From positions 29,376,004-29,440,003 of the forward strand of contig OZ037765.1 of assembly GCA_964035545.1 (NCBI GenBank): a stretch of DNA of 64,000 bases. Reading direction: 5' to 3'. The stretch's first letter is position 1, and each line of letters starts with the position of its first letter. The stretch is from Bugula neritina (taxonomy: Eukaryota > Bryozoa > Gymnolaemata > Cheilostomatida > Bugulidae). Under the pieces are notes generated by a model. That model did no database searches and was not told where the DNA came from. It saw only the letters and a program-made list of their open reading frames with translations. The position numbers and the translations under genes were made by a program. Shown piece after piece: positions 35,970 through 49,616 of this stretch.

Positions 35970-38900
35970 TTAACCTCTCTCCAGGCGGCAGTTTGTCAAA
36001 CTGACATCATAGCCAGAATAGCCGAGATCACAAACGGCAGCGTTATTGGAGAACGACAGCTCGGGTACATCCATGTTTGGGTTTACATTCAGCTATAAAT
36101 AAAGTAATTATTGGTTATAAAATCAAAGGTTTTAGTGAATAGTTAAAGTTTTAATAAAATGCTTGAAGCTGAAGGTTATATAGAAACATATACAGAATGG
36201 CGAATGAATTTAACGATTGACCAAAAAAATAGGTAGAAATGATCGTCGAGTTTGCGAAAGTAGAGGTTTTTGGGTTTTAACTTCAAATTAAACCAACAGC
36301 ATAACTCAACAGTTTTAAAGAAAAGCAAATTTGATTGGATACTCTTTCTAACATCGACGATAATGCTGGGGTATGATTCACCAGCCTAACTCCGCAAATA
36401 TTATGAGACCAGTGATTCTTACCTTCATGCTCATTGGTCTATAGCTACTTTATTTAACCAATGACAGGACACAATATATTTACAGATTGAGTAAATCAAC
36501 AGACTAACCTTGAAAATATAGTTTCCTGGCTTAAGATCTGTAATATCAATCCATTGGCAGTCAATGTCATGTTTGTACACATCCGCACAGCCAACAGATA
36601 TGCCTGCAAAATTGTATGTGGAAATCATCTAAAGAGATGTTCATATTATTTCAGCTTAAACAAGACTCGCAATAACCGTCAACGTGTATTAAAACATTAT
36701 GTATACAATATTCTATAGAAGTCAATGGTAGCAGATTTATAAATAGCTGCAAAATTACCAGATAATTAGATAAAAAAGTTATTTACGTAAAAATGTATTG
36801 TGCAATTGACTATAAATCATTTCACAGTTTTAAAGAACTATGTATTTGCATGTTCTGGGAATATCATCTTGGGTTTCCATCTAATTAAAGATCCATAGTT
36901 GTTTAAAATTAGCAGACAATTAGTTTAGTTTCAAAATATATTTTTATTTTAAAGATTGATGTTAACTCTAGTCTTCAAACTCTCAAATTATCCTTGAACT
37001 TTCCTTGAATCTGTTAGCTATGATCAAATGTAGTCACTTTATACAGTAGTACCTTGCTCACTGTGGCCTTCACAGGAGTACCTCTTAGAGACTCCATCTT
37101 GACAATGCACATCCTCTAAACAGAAACTAGCTTTGTGTCCTTCTGCTATCCTCACACCTCTGTGGTCCATGACATCATAGTGAGTGAATACATCCATGCT
37201 GTGGTAATGCCTGCGGTACAGCAACAGAGGGTGCTACAGAGTTATGTTGAGTTTTTCTCTTTTAGTATTTATACTGCACATGACTACATGACAGTACTAG
37301 CAGTTTAATTTTAAATGTGATATTATTTTCACCAGAATGGTGGCACACATGCATAGATGTTAACTTTTCAATTCACTAGTTTCAAAGAGCCAAATATATC
37401 AAGTATGGTATAGCATAGCATGCTACATTATCTACCTATCGGAGAGTTATTGCAATTGCCGAAACCCCTAAATAATTCTATTAAAACTTTATGGGTGCTA
37501 ATAAGTAACAACTGAAACTGATACACTACTTTATGCTATAAGAACAATAATCCATCTCTCACAATACTTTATCTTGTGTTCTAGTTATCAACCTCAAATA
37601 GAGATACTAAACAACTTAAGTGATGGTACTGAGATCGCATGATAACACACTCTTATACTGCACTATAAGGTATAATGAGGTTGAAGTGCTGCTGCCTAGT
37701 GACTCACATGTGACAAGAATGCCACTCCCACTGTGAACTGTGCTGTTTTGGTCTAAAGTCAGCAGTTCCATTGTTGAATATACTTGAAGAGAATCTCAGC
37801 AGTCTACGACTCATTTGATTCCAGTCTACAAAATACTGTCTGCTGTAATATATTACATAATATATAATGTCTAGTGCAATACGATATATATAATCTCTAG
37901 TATATACTGTGTTTGTTTGTGTTTGTAGCATTTATAATAAAATTGATGAGTATCTACTCAACTCCGCAAGTGGAATATGCATGTTATTAAAACTTAAGCA
38001 CTAATCTACATTATTCTCTATGGCTAATCAGTAAATACCACCACCACTTGGTCAAAAAAAATTGATACAATTAAATCACCTCTTCGAGTTTCTTTTAGCT
38101 CATATGCAGATGATGAAAGACAATTCTCTTCCATGGCACAGGTTAGATATGCTAAATAGAGGTCCTTTATCCGAACAGACTCGACCAGGCTAGTGATGTT
38201 TGGTATGAGGTCCGGTAGCACTGAAACAAACTGTCTTCGTGTAGTCATACAGTATAAACTAGATCTATGATATTATTGTAATGTGGAGTTGTCACCTTTT
38301 TTATTAGGGCAAGTTTACAGTTGCCCACCAGGGCATCATCATTTGAAAAGATTAATAACTATTTATTACATTGCACTCATGTTCAAAGTTTAATAAGTTT
38401 TTACATCATGAATATTTTGCTAGCTGCTTAATGTAGCGTCATGTTTAATAGGAAAGCCATACATTCTCTGTATATGCTTAAAGCAGTATACTAGCCAGTG
38501 AATAGAAACCACATGCTTAAAATTTCCGAGCATTGATTGTCTGAATAAAGTTATTTGCCTCAATTTCTGCCATGTGTTAAACGATTTTATTAAACCATTA
38601 GGAAAAAGAATTGTAACAATCAATATATGTAGCAGAACATTTGGTAATTATTTTCAGAAAATCTTCGTCATGGTTTTAATAATTAAATTCTCTAACACTG
38701 GTATAGCTGCTGGAACCAATTAGAAATTTTATTTCACGGAATTTTAAGGCAAATATTTCACTGTGGATAAAAAGTTGAGATGAATAAAATAAATAATAGC
38801 TATAAGGACTAGATGTGCAGATTGTACATGGTAAATACGTAGGCTGAAAATTCGTACTAGTGTTACGCCTTGCTGTTAAATGGACATGCATGGTACAACC

Positions 38901-41900
38901 TGCATGCATAACTACTTTATTTCTTCTATGTTGCAACACTTCATACAAATAGTGGGTATTTTAATGAAGAGACATGAAACGATGCCATTCCAGCACTTCT
39001 CTAACCTGAATTATACTAAAAAGTACTAGTAATATGTATAACATCACTGTTAGAGTCGGCCATTGAAATCATCACAGTAAAGTAGTACAGTATAGTAGTA
39101 TTTTAAATAAATGGTTTATAAGCTTGCAATAATAATATCTACACAAATAGCATACAATGAATTTGACCTTCACCTTTAGTACACACAGCACCAGCCACAG
39201 CCTGAGATCTGGAGCATTTGTTCAGGTTGGTGGCGTTTGCCCGGCATTCTAACAGACTATTTTCATTCCCGACGCAATCTATGCTATGTAAGATTTTCTT
39301 TTCACTCCTTCCTCCAAAGAAATCTGACTGTAATATATTTTATATCATATTGCTAATGTAGTAATAATTTGTAGGTAATATTTAAATAATAATTAATAGA
39401 TTTATAACAATTCCATAGTTTATATACAAGTTTCATGCTGGCTATAATTATCTTCATTTCCAACACTTATACAAGTTTATTTATCATTACCACACTCTAA
39501 AAGGGTTTTTACATTCAATTATAAAGTTATAAATCATAAAGTATATTGAAAAGAAATTAGTATGTGCATTGATATAACTACATCTTGTAGAGCAAACAAC
39601 TTCCAACAGCATGCTGTAGGTAAACTAAAACGTGATCTTAATAGCCAATCTAAAAATAAAATAATCCTGTTAGGCCCAATGTAGCGTATACACATTTACC
39701 AAGATAATCTAGCGTGGGGTGTTGGGGTGTGGCTAGGTTAAAACACAATAGCTTCTTGTAGAAGGTATACATTCAGATTTGAATGTTCGGATTTCCCTTT
39801 CAGAACTGCATGCTGAACAATATCATTGCTTCTTCCAAAAGCAAGTTGTATAAGTTTGAAACAAAACGATGCTACCTGCATATACATATATTATTAGCAG
39901 CCATCACACCTGTAGTGTGAACATGTAACAGAAGTCAGGCTGATTTTCAGTTCACTGGTTAAGGTCAAACATAAAATTCCTATCGATTAACCTCTCTATT
40001 ATCATTGATAGCGTCTTCACTTTTAAAGCTGTCATGGCAAATCCTGTTTCTTCTAGAATGTTCGAAGACATCTAATCACTAGGAAATGCAGACTTAGGTT
40101 TTTAAGTACAGCCATTAAATTATGTGCTTGAATTATGCAATTAGTCATACAATAATAGACAAGAAATAGTTTCTAAAATTTTTCTGACCCCAAGTATGAC
40201 CTCGCTGACCTACAGAAATGCTAATAGTCAGCATCACAATATCATTAACATCTTCAGCATTTTAGATGAAGATATACTGGATTTAAATCACTATGAAACC
40301 AATTTACAGTGAGCCTATGTAGCATTGCACAGTTACACGTAGCAACAAGTAGCACATACGTACTGTGTTCTATTCAATATATCAGCTATATAGGCTATAG
40401 ACTACTCATCTACAATTAAATGTTGTACCACAGGCTATTACTACCCTCTAAGTCATTACCATAATTATATGGTAAACTATTAAATGCTAAAAACCTACAT
40501 GTGAAGTCAAAAGACAGCTTGCTACAGAAACACCCAAACAGCTTTTTCAAGAGTTTCAGTGTTGATAAAAGCTTACAGTAATGTTTTAAGATATGTTCTA
40601 TAGACCAGTGAGAGTATATAATGGTTATTACATAGCAACCTAAAATACCTAGCAACACTTTAATAGAAAAAAACAAAACTTACTAGGCAATTGACTTATA
40701 ACGGAAGTGGAAATATCTCTATAAAATGCAAAGCTAGCTGAATACAATACTATATACTAACCACTGTAGCCCGACTTGCATAGTGTAGCCCAAGTTCTTT
40801 ACATAATACCATAGCCTCAGGCAGTCCCCAGTTGTCCGCACATACAGTTCCAGTGTCACCAGAAATCAGCTCTACACTGAGGTAGCCTTCATTGCGATTT
40901 CTCCCATTTTTAAGACTTACTGCTTTCATTATCTGGAAATTAAATCATATATGTTACCACCTATAAGGAAGCCAGTGCATCTCAATTATTGGTATTTAGA
41001 AGATGGAGTTCTTTTCTAAAGTTTATTTGCATGACAAAAATCTTCCTTCAATGATGAAAGTTTGGGAAGCAAGTCTTGTCCCCAAGCAATGACCAGGTAT
41101 ATATACATCCACTGTTGGTAAACTTAAATATAAACCTCCAAATTAAATAATTTCAAACACTCCTGTAAATATTTTCATTAACTTGGCAGTATTTATAGAA
41201 ATTAAAAATTCGCATCCGAAATTCTAACTAAAGATTTAAATTACAAATCATTGAATGAAAAATAAAAGTCGATTGAGAAAAAAAATTATTCAAAATTTAA
41301 AATTGAACATTTTAAATTCAGTTTATCTTACTGGAGGTGAAATTGTTTGCTGTAAAGAGGCCTTGTAAATCTTGTTTGTTGGAGGTACATTTGAGTTGTG
41401 ACCTTGAACTTGTCTTATTCTTGGTTGCCTGTTGTGAGGTGCTGCGAGGTTTCTAGCTTCAATGTAATCTAAAACCAGAGTATTGGGTTATAATGCATGT
41501 ATATACTATATGTACAGGTCACCAATAACTTTCTGCTTTATGCAGTGCTTAATAGTTGAAGCCAATTTTCAAATAAAGCACAGAACTATGCTTTGCAAAA
41601 AACTGAATTTATGTATTTTTATTTTCAAAAAAACTGATCCGAAATATGTGGCTAATATTCAATGTACTACAGATATTTTATTTTTCTCAGAGTTCCTACT
41701 TTGCTTGGAGTTATAATCAAACGGCTTTAACTAAATTATTTCGGTGAAGTTTGATAAAAGAAAACATTTTAACAGCGACAAAGAATAGAATAAACCGTGG
41801 ACAACCCAGGAATGCACTAACGAACTTGCATATAAGGTACCTGGTGTTGAGGTGGTAGTAGAGGCAGTAGTGGTGGGTGTAGTGGTTGGTGTAGTGGTGG

Positions 41901-44116
41901 TTGGTGTAGTGGTAGGTGTAGTGGTAGTGGCTGTCGTTGCTGTGGTTGGTTTGGTGTTTGACCTAGTAGCTGCTGCCGCACCATCGTAGTCGCACTCCAC
42001 CCCTGCTGCTTCTCTAGGTTTGCAGTTATGCTTGAGCCACCCCCTGTGACGGCACATTCCCAGGTTCTTCTCATACCCCACACAGAGAGTATCATCTAGG
42101 AATATCTTGTCTGCAACATAAGAATAACCAGCACCAGGGATTAGTCTAAGAATCTTTACTCAGTTTCTTCTGATTCAAGAGTTTATTAAGGAATTTTTTT
42201 TAGTGACTCCACAAAAGCTTCACTAATTTAATTTGAAACAGATACGTCTTCGGTTATAGAAGTTAAAAGCTGCTTCAAAGCTATTTGTTGTACACGTTTT
42301 CACTGGTTATGTAACAGTGAATATTTGATATGCTACGTGCTGAATACCTTACACAATCATATGTAGGCTGGAGAGTCGGCCTACATAATCATTATAGGTA
42401 ATGAGAAACAGCTGGGTTTAACATCCATCTGCAGGGGTTCAGCTGTTCTCAAACTTGCAAACTAAATTAAACTATAAAAATGAGTGAATCATTCACTGCA
42501 CAAGAATAATTTATACATCCAGTAAATCAGAGAGCTAGAGTATACAGGACTCTAGCAATTACTCAAAAATAAAAATTAAACACAAATTGAACAGATAAAT
42601 CACCACAAGTTTCTGCTAAAGAATAAAGTTCTATAAAATATTCAAATATTTTTATTCTTTCAATTTCTCAAGTAACTAAATGCAAACACAAACAGTAAAA
42701 CCAAATTTAATTTGTATTTTTCCAATTCTAAGCAATTGGGTGCCACTGCAGTTTTTTTTTTGTAAAACTGCTAATATTCGAGTAAAGAAACTTTGGAGCT
42801 AAACTCTTACAAATACCATCTATTACAAATAACAAAATACGGAACATTTGCATGCACAAACACAGTTTTGTTATTCTGTTTTAGCAAATTGAGAATTTTT
42901 TCACTAAGATCTTTCATATATTAACCAGATAATTCAGTTTGATTGAAGCTGCAGGTATTTTAACCTCACATATCGAGACTATAACATAGGAGCATCAGTT
43001 GGAAAATTAAACTGGAATTAAAAATATTTTCTATTGAAAAATTAAATCTTAGAAGCTATTCAATTTATTTCTGTTCACAATAATTGTTGCTAAAAGGAAA
43101 CTTTATGCCTGAATATATTTTGAGCTAGAAAAGACTTGAATGGATGCAGCTATAGTAGGCTTACAGGCCCAACCAATGCACTAAAACTTTCTTAGTTAAG
43201 GTATTTATAGTTCAATCAGTCCAACCCTGTAAAAATTGCAATTTATACTTTATTATGGCGTCAGAGTCTGTCTAGAACAATAAAAGCACAGATTCTTATG
43301 TAACCCAGTTTTAGATATAATAGCTATTGCCTGGCACACAGCTGTTTTACTCTTCAATTGCACTTCCGATAGGAATTTGATGCGTGAACTTCATGTGCCC
43401 AACATGAACTTTAATGACGTATACAAAATTTTGTAAATGAAGATTTTGTAACCAAAATACTTATTTTTCATGAGAAAATCTAATTAATGTTTACAATTTA
43501 CCCTTCAAGGATGTATTGAAAAAGTTCCCGGTGGTGACAGCCTTAACTCGGCCATATCCTAGTTGGTTGCAGACGACAGTAGCAGCTCGGATTTTCCAGT
43601 TGTCATCACAAACGATTCCCCATTCCCCTCTGTAGCTCACGTATACTGTACCTTCATACGGCCCCCTTTATACAAATTCAAGTAACGTTGTAAATTATTT
43701 TGGATTTGCAGCTACGACACAGCCTTTTAAAAATCACATCATATTATTTGTAACTTTTACAAATTGTTGATAACCTATAGAAACGGTTGTAGATGCACAA
43801 ATACAAATTATTATAGCTGCCAATTTCTACATATAAAAATAACAATCGGGTCAATAAATTAAACCACATTTTGAACTCAGTGCAATTCCATTGCTTTATA
43901 ATATAATTACTTGGAAAAACACTTCAACACATTTAAAACCCAAATATTTCAGCAGTACACATTAAATAAGTTCAAGTGAAGGAAACAGGCAGATGATGAA
44001 ATAAACTAAATGCATGCAGCTTACCTTCCCCCAACCAACTTCACTTGTGTCATGTATCTTTGGGCTGCTGCTACAGCAATCAGGGCTAGAATCACAGTCA
44101 GCTGTATTGTGAGCAT
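35970..44116 (-). CDS. LOXL: Lysyl oxidase-like protein with two SRCR domains
   Basis: Complete secreted copper amine oxidase that would deaminate lysines for extracellular matrix cross-linking. Eleven exons, high to low: 44025-44116, 43502-43665, 41841-42110, 41332-41468, 40762-40932, 39174-39327, 38080-38220, 37708-37825, 37053-37210, 36509-36603, 35970-36092. Phases agree at every junction and total about 540 residues. The order is signal peptide ([19 protein letters not shown]), SRCR 1 ([31 protein letters not shown]), a Thr/Pro-rich linker, SRCR 2 ([25 protein letters not shown]), then the catalytic domain. That domain has [19 protein letters not shown] and the copper site [12 protein letters not shown]. 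The quinone cofactor Lys is in [11 protein letters not shown] and the partner Tyr in [11 protein letters not shown]. It ends C[14 protein letters not shown] and stops seven codons after GYDV, as in short LOX C-termini. Vertebrate LOXL2-4 have four SRCR domains. Confidence 0.93.
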
Positions 44117-44121
44117 GATGT

Positions 44122-44232
44122 ATTATGTCTATTACACAGTGTTTACTCAGTATTATACAAGATCTATAAGGTATTACACTATACTTTCTATCAAGTATTA
44201 CACAACTTCTACTTAGTATTACACTGTAGCTC
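44122..44232. repeat. Degenerate ~22-bp tandem repeat upstream of the LOXL start
   Basis: About five imperfect copies of a unit around AGTATTACACnnnTnTACT, ending just before the LOXL start codon on the minus strand. It may lie in the 5' UTR or promoter. Confidence 0.6.
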
Positions 44233-45473
44233 TATGCTGACTATAAATGAAACAGCTGACTTGTGAGGTAACACACCGAACCCTGCTGACACGGCTACTA
44301 CAACTGTTTGATATACAAAACTAGCACTGCATTTATTAGCAAATATCCTATCAAAAATGCACGTATGCTGTTGTAACAAATGGGAACCATATGATTGCAT
44401 TAAACTTATCATCATTGCATACTATAATCACAAAAATGCAGCAGACTTTGAAAGGTGTGTGTAGTGTCTGGTAAAATGATTATAAATTAGGTTTTTGTTA
44501 CAAAGTTCACACCTAATGTGAATAAATGGCACATGTATGTGCAATATGCAGCACCCCTGTTTATTAGTCATTGCAAAAAGTAATAACGCACGTGCAGGTG
44601 AAAAATTAAATTGTGTGCGAATGGGTCTCCTGTATTATCACTGGTTCACATTTTTAGTACAACAATAAACTACAGCTATTAAACTGTTTTAAGTGATTAC
44701 AAAATCTAGATTCTAAATTCTAGAAATACATTTACATGTTAAACTTCAATTTACACTTGGAGCAGATATAAATAGACCTATATTATATATGGAACTACAC
44801 AATCAATACAGAGATCAGCAGGTTATAAGTTAAAATATATTGTAGTAGTAATCAATAGCAAAACTTACTAACATTTTGAAAGCCATTAAAACTTGAAGCA
44901 TGCTTTGCATAGTAAATAATAGTTTTGTTAACTGATTAAAGTAGTAATATTTTATTGAGCTGTGCATATGACTCAGCACTGAAGATAAGAATGCTGTTGG
45001 CTGTTGAGTATCTTGGTAGTGGGCCGTCATTAGTGAGTGAAAACAACCCAAATGCAAAATGTTACAAATGTGGAGTTATCTTCCCCATGATATATGCATT
45101 CAGTCTCATGTTACTAGAGTTATATGTAAATTTGTTCCCCCACTATCCTTTGTTTACTTTAGAAAGCCGAGGTCATCATATAATTTATAATGCTTTGTGA
45201 ATTGGTCAGAGAATGTATACAAACCGTTTTATTGCCAAAACAAACTGTATACTAAGTTGACCAACATATACATCATTATCACAGCTGATGAGCCACGGCT
45301 GTAGCAGTTGGGCTTACAGTTGCTGTATTTATAACACAGTGTTGAAGTGTATATTCAATATTGTTAGGAGTTATTCTCTCATGTAACTATTAGCCCGAGA
45401 CGAAACCTCTTTAGTTGACAGGATACGGGACTAAGACAGAAAAGCATTCCAACAAGTTTTACATAACAACAAC
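44233..45473. other. Intergenic sequence between LOXL 5' end and NDUFB6 3' end
   Basis: AT-rich. I see no supported gene, repeat array or mobile element. It must contain the LOXL promoter if no further upstream exon exists. Confidence 0.55.
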
Positions 45474-45479
45474 TTTATT
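45474..45479 (-). other. Polyadenylation signal, NDUFB6
   Basis: TTTATT on the plus strand gives AATAAA on the coding strand, about 230 bases after the stop codon at 45709-45711. Confidence 0.55.
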
Positions 45480-45708
45480 AATTAAATAGATAGAAAAGTC
45501 CGACACTTGTGCACCATGTTAATACATGTAATGTAGCCTACATGATGTAAAAGAAACACAAAATTAGCTTCAAAAACATTTCTGAATTAAGGAGGTTACA
45601 GACTATTGAAAAATGCTGAGCACAGATGACGGTACAGTGACATCCCCCTCCACAGTTGATCAAATGTCAATGAGTCAAAACCCTACAGAACACTAAAACT
45701 CTCCCAAG

Positions 45709-48700
45709 TTATAACTTGTGTGTGGTTCGGCTAGTAAAACCTCGGTTATAAAAGTCACCTCTACTCTTTTCATGATAATCTCTAGAGGGGTTCTCTGGGA
45801 TTTCTCCCTACAATGAGGTGAGGTGCAGTATTATAACACTCGTGTCATCTTCAGCAGTCAGTGTGAAATTGCATTTTTCAGCAGCCATATTAAAAATTAT
45901 ACCAAAAGATGTTTTTTATATTTCATTTACATAAACTACTTCTAGCATAAATTCCATAATAATTTAAAAACTAAACACATTCAAACAGTTCATGTTTAAA
46001 ATAAATTTGATCTAACAGGCCATCTAGGGACTGCATGAGTGTGATAATTTCAAAATTTAAAAATGGAGATTTTAAACCTGAACATAAATATTTCTTGAAG
46101 CCTGGATATCTGCTAGCACTGTCCCAATGCTTCATGCAATCTAAATACTATTTAGGGTGACCATAAGTTCAAGCAAAAAATCTTTTGAAACATCCATTCT
46201 AAAATTTAAATATTCTGCATTTTAACTTTTAACATAAATCCCGAGGGATATAGAGGCCACAAGGTCTGCCCACATTGGGGTGTTTCCTGAGAAACCAGCC
46301 GTCACTAAAATAGAATCGTGGTCTTTCAAATGACCAAGTTTCAACATGATGCTTTTCTTAGAAAGAATTCTGTATTTAATTGGAATAGACAATTTTTTTG
46401 CACAACATATTCAATTTTGACCACAGCAAGCCTTGAGAGGAAATACTAATTGTGCATAAAAATACAAGTCTTCAGCTGCTCAGCCAGTTTTAAAACAACT
46501 TCAGTTTATGCAGACGTTTCTAAAAGTGCAAAACCTGCAGTGTTTACCATGTCACTGGTTTATCCAAAGTGATGACGGCCAATAACAGGGTTTCTATAAA
46601 AACACCTCAACATTGCCAGACCTCTACCCTGTTAGTGTAGACTACATGTTACCTGACAGCAACTGTATATAATGTGTTAGATAGTTGATACTTACATTAT
46701 AGATGGGCAGCTTGTTAGAGTATGTATTAAATCCTTTGGCCTGTTCCCAGCTCTAAAATCAGACAAACAATAATATAACTTTGCAGAATGAAAATAACGA
46801 AAAACAGCGTTTCCGGTGTAGATGCTCAAACTTCCAGTATATGCAGCATAACTTATCAAACCCTTCATAAAATTCCATTACTTTAAATACAGTTGCCATC
46901 AAGATTGTTAAAAACACCCAAAAACAACAACAGTTAGTGTATTACATAATTTACAAGGGTAGACAACTTTGAAGTGTGTTTCGTTTAACATAAGATTTCT
47001 TTAATTTCAATACGATTTCAACTGTGATTATGAAAAATGTTGAAATTCCGAAAGTAATTTAAAATACGGAAACCCACTTGTAGAGCCACGAGTATAAGCA
47101 AAATCACAATTTAACATTATTCTCATCAGTTTAACCTGGCTTCTATGCACACAACTACACAGACGTGGACATGCACACAACTACACAGACGTGGACATGC
47201 ACACAACTACACAGACATGGACATGCACACAACTACATAGACATGGACATGCACACAACTACACAGACATGGACATGCACACAACTACACAGACGTGGAC
47301 ATGCACACAACTACACAGACATGGACATGCACACAACTACACAGACGTGGACATGCACACAACTACACAGACATGGACATGCACACAACTACACAGACGT
47401 AGTCATGCACACAACTACACAGACGTGGACATGCACACAACTACACAGACATGGACATGCACACAACTACATAGACATGGACATGCACACAACTACACAG
47501 ACGTGGACATGCACACAACTACATAGACATGGACATGCACACAACTACACAGACATGGACATGCACACAACTACACAGACATGGACATGCACACAACTAC
47601 ACAGACATGGACATGCACACAACTACACAGACATGGACATGCACACAACTACATAGACATGGACATGCACACAACTACACAGACATGGACATGCACACAA
47701 CTACACAGACATGGACATGCACACAACTACACAGACATAGTCATGCACACAACTACACAGACATGGACATGCACACAACATATTATTATCAGTACTGAGC
47801 ATCACTTACGGATTCGTTGTGTTTCATGTAGTCATTAAGGAAACAGAGCCCTGCTATAAACATAGCTGCCTTGGGCGCCATGAATCTGAACACACGAGCC
47901 TTCTCAATGCCCTATAAAAATGAAACAAGAAAAATGGTATGAACACATTATTTCATACTAAAGTATTGCATGGGAAGGAAGGGGGCTGGTATCACATTTA
48001 CTATATCAGTATGAGTATTAGTATGACGGGGTGAAGGTCATTTCGCACACAAGTCGTTTGGTAACCAATTTTTCAGGTCGTCTCTTACACATCAACATAA
48101 ATTAACTAAAATACATATTATTTGATATTTTTTGATATGTATTTATGATTTGTGGTTTGGGGTTAATTCATTATTCATTTTGTGTACAGCAGTTTGTGCA
48201 CAAAACGACTATTTTGAGCACGAAACGACTTGTGTACAAAATGACAGGAAGCCATATTAAGGCACCACTAAATCATTTTGATTTAGTATAGCAAGATGAA
48301 ATGGTGAATCAATATCAATATGCCCAAACTATAATACTAATAGTAATAGCCAAAAGGTTACTGATACTCGTACTAGGTACTGCTACTATTTAGTACTTGA
48401 CATGTATGGCTAGCAGTAACTGACTCTAACTCTTAATCTTAATCTAACAGTTACTCTAACTATTCTAGTTATTCTAAACTAGTATTAGTATTAGTATTAG
48501 ATTAATAATTAGTAAATATTAAACAAGTAATACTTTTAACTTATTAGTATTACTATAAGTTATAAATATAAGTATTCCTAATACTATTGATATTACTATT
48601 AGTATTAGTATAACTTCAAGTCTATAGGTAACTATAAGATTAAGTATTGTCTAAGTATAACTTAAACACAGCAGTAGCAGTAACAGTAAGTCAGTAACAC

Positions 48701-49123
48701 TAACACTATGACTATGAGTATGAGTATGACTAACAGCATAAGAATTAAGTTGAACTTGAAGAAGGCTGAGACTCAAAAAAAGTATCTCACCACGGACGCA
48801 GTGACATAGTTTGTTACATAATCCCAAGGTGCGCCGTATATACGTCTAAAAATGTTTTTTGGATGTAACTCTGGTATATATCTTGGCTCATTTTTGGATA
48901 GAACTTGATCTTGGATCCACTGGTGTCTCAACGCTCGGTCTTCGGCAGTCATTTTAAAAGGTAATCGTTCTCTTTCAAATGGAAAAGGTTCTATAGTCAT
49001 AGGAGGCAACTTGCTCTTTGAATAGTACATCTCTCGAAAAACTCTCTGCCTTCGCAACCATTCTGCTTTAGTTGCTTCTACATGAGCTTTTGGATCAAAC
49101 TTTGCTACACTATCGCCGGCCAT
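45709..49123 (-). CDS. NDUFB6: NADH dehydrogenase 1 beta subcomplex subunit 6
   Basis: Accessory subunit of mitochondrial complex I in the inner-membrane arm. Four exons, all phase 0: 48791-49123, 47810-47911, 46696-46752, 45709-45807, giving about 196 residues and a TAA stop. Exon 1 carries the family signature MTAEDRALRHQWIQDQ, LSKNEPRYIPEL and PKNIFRR. Exon 2 supplies the single membrane helix (FRFMAPKAAMFIAGLCFLNDYMK). The last exon (GEIPENPSRDYHEKS, FTSRTTHKL) was chosen because it has an acceptor, keeps phase and resembles the C-terminus of insect homologues; it is the least certain exon. The start ATG has a favourable AAAATGG context. Intron 1 holds a MITE-like element at 48037 and simple repeats. 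Intron 2 holds a 26-bp minisatellite that ends about 30 bases from exon 2. It is longer than the ~128-residue human protein, as expected for invertebrate forms. Confidence 0.86.
47144..47780. repeat. 26-bp minisatellite, about 24 copies
   Basis: Unit ACATGCACACAACTACACAG plus six bases (ACATGG or ACGTGG). Copies differ at a few fixed sites: A/G in ACATGG, CACAG/CATAG, and a rare TAGTC for TGGAC. Because 26 is not a multiple of three, all frames appear open, but this is an intron of NDUFB6 and not coding. Confidence 0.97.
48037..48245. mobile_element. Small MITE-like element with 23-bp inverted ends
   Basis: GTCATTTCGCACACAAGTCG plus TTT at 48037-48059 is mirrored by its near-perfect reverse complement at 48223-48245. 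The 209-bp span has no coding capacity and a further internal CGAAACGACT/AAACGACT repetition near the right end. I could not fix a target duplication. It lies in NDUFB6 intron 1. Confidence 0.65.
48330..48740. repeat. Degenerate ATT/AGT-rich simple repeat
   Basis: Long run of interrupted TAGTAT, ACTATT and TAACTC-type short repeats, with no fixed period, in NDUFB6 intron 1. Confidence 0.7.
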
Positions 49124-49612
49124 TTTTGACTTCTAACAGCGATTTGTATTGAAAAAAGATATTCGTATTCGGTGATTGCTGCGTTGCAAGATTAGCAACA
49201 GCTGGCAGTAAAGAAAAGACAACTCCATTAAAAATGGTTAGATACTATATTTTATTAGTAAAATAACATTATTGTATTATTTCTATTGCAACAAATAGAA
49301 ATCAATGTAGTGGAATGTTATTATGATCTTAATCTAGCTGAAAGGAGCAAAAATAGAACACAGATATTTTTTGTAGGTACGCTCTAGTTTTCCAAATGAT
49401 TCTAAAAAATATAATTCTCAGTGCTGGAATGAAGTAGAAAATTAGTTTTGTAATATTTTATTATACACATTCAAATTCTCTGTTACCATAATGTGTATAA
49501 TCTTTTGCAATCATTTTAAAAAATACTATTTTTACATTTTTAGTGCAAAATACTTATATGTATTGCATAAAATTAGCATCATGAATTTTTTAAAGCTGCT
49601 AATTTCACTATT
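49124..49612. other. NDUFB6 upstream region
   Basis: AT-rich sequence between the NDUFB6 start codon and the gypsy element. It presumably holds the NDUFB6 promoter, but I recognise no specific site. Confidence 0.5.
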
Positions 49613-49616
49613 ATAT

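Noticed and set aside
35838-36098. 86-codon plus-strand frame
   Set aside because: Antisense to the last LOXL exon, which fits splice sites and homology on the minus strand.
44955-45200. 81-codon frame with CYKCG
   Set aside because: No splice context, no second zinc ligand pair and no recognisable homology; likely chance.
47144-47780. Possible CRISPR-like regular repeat array
   Set aside because: Repeats are head to tail without unique spacers, in an animal intron; it is a minisatellite.
47165-47838. Several overlapping frames of repeated MDMHTTT-type peptide
   Set aside because: They are the 26-bp minisatellite read in three frames, located in an NDUFB6 intron.
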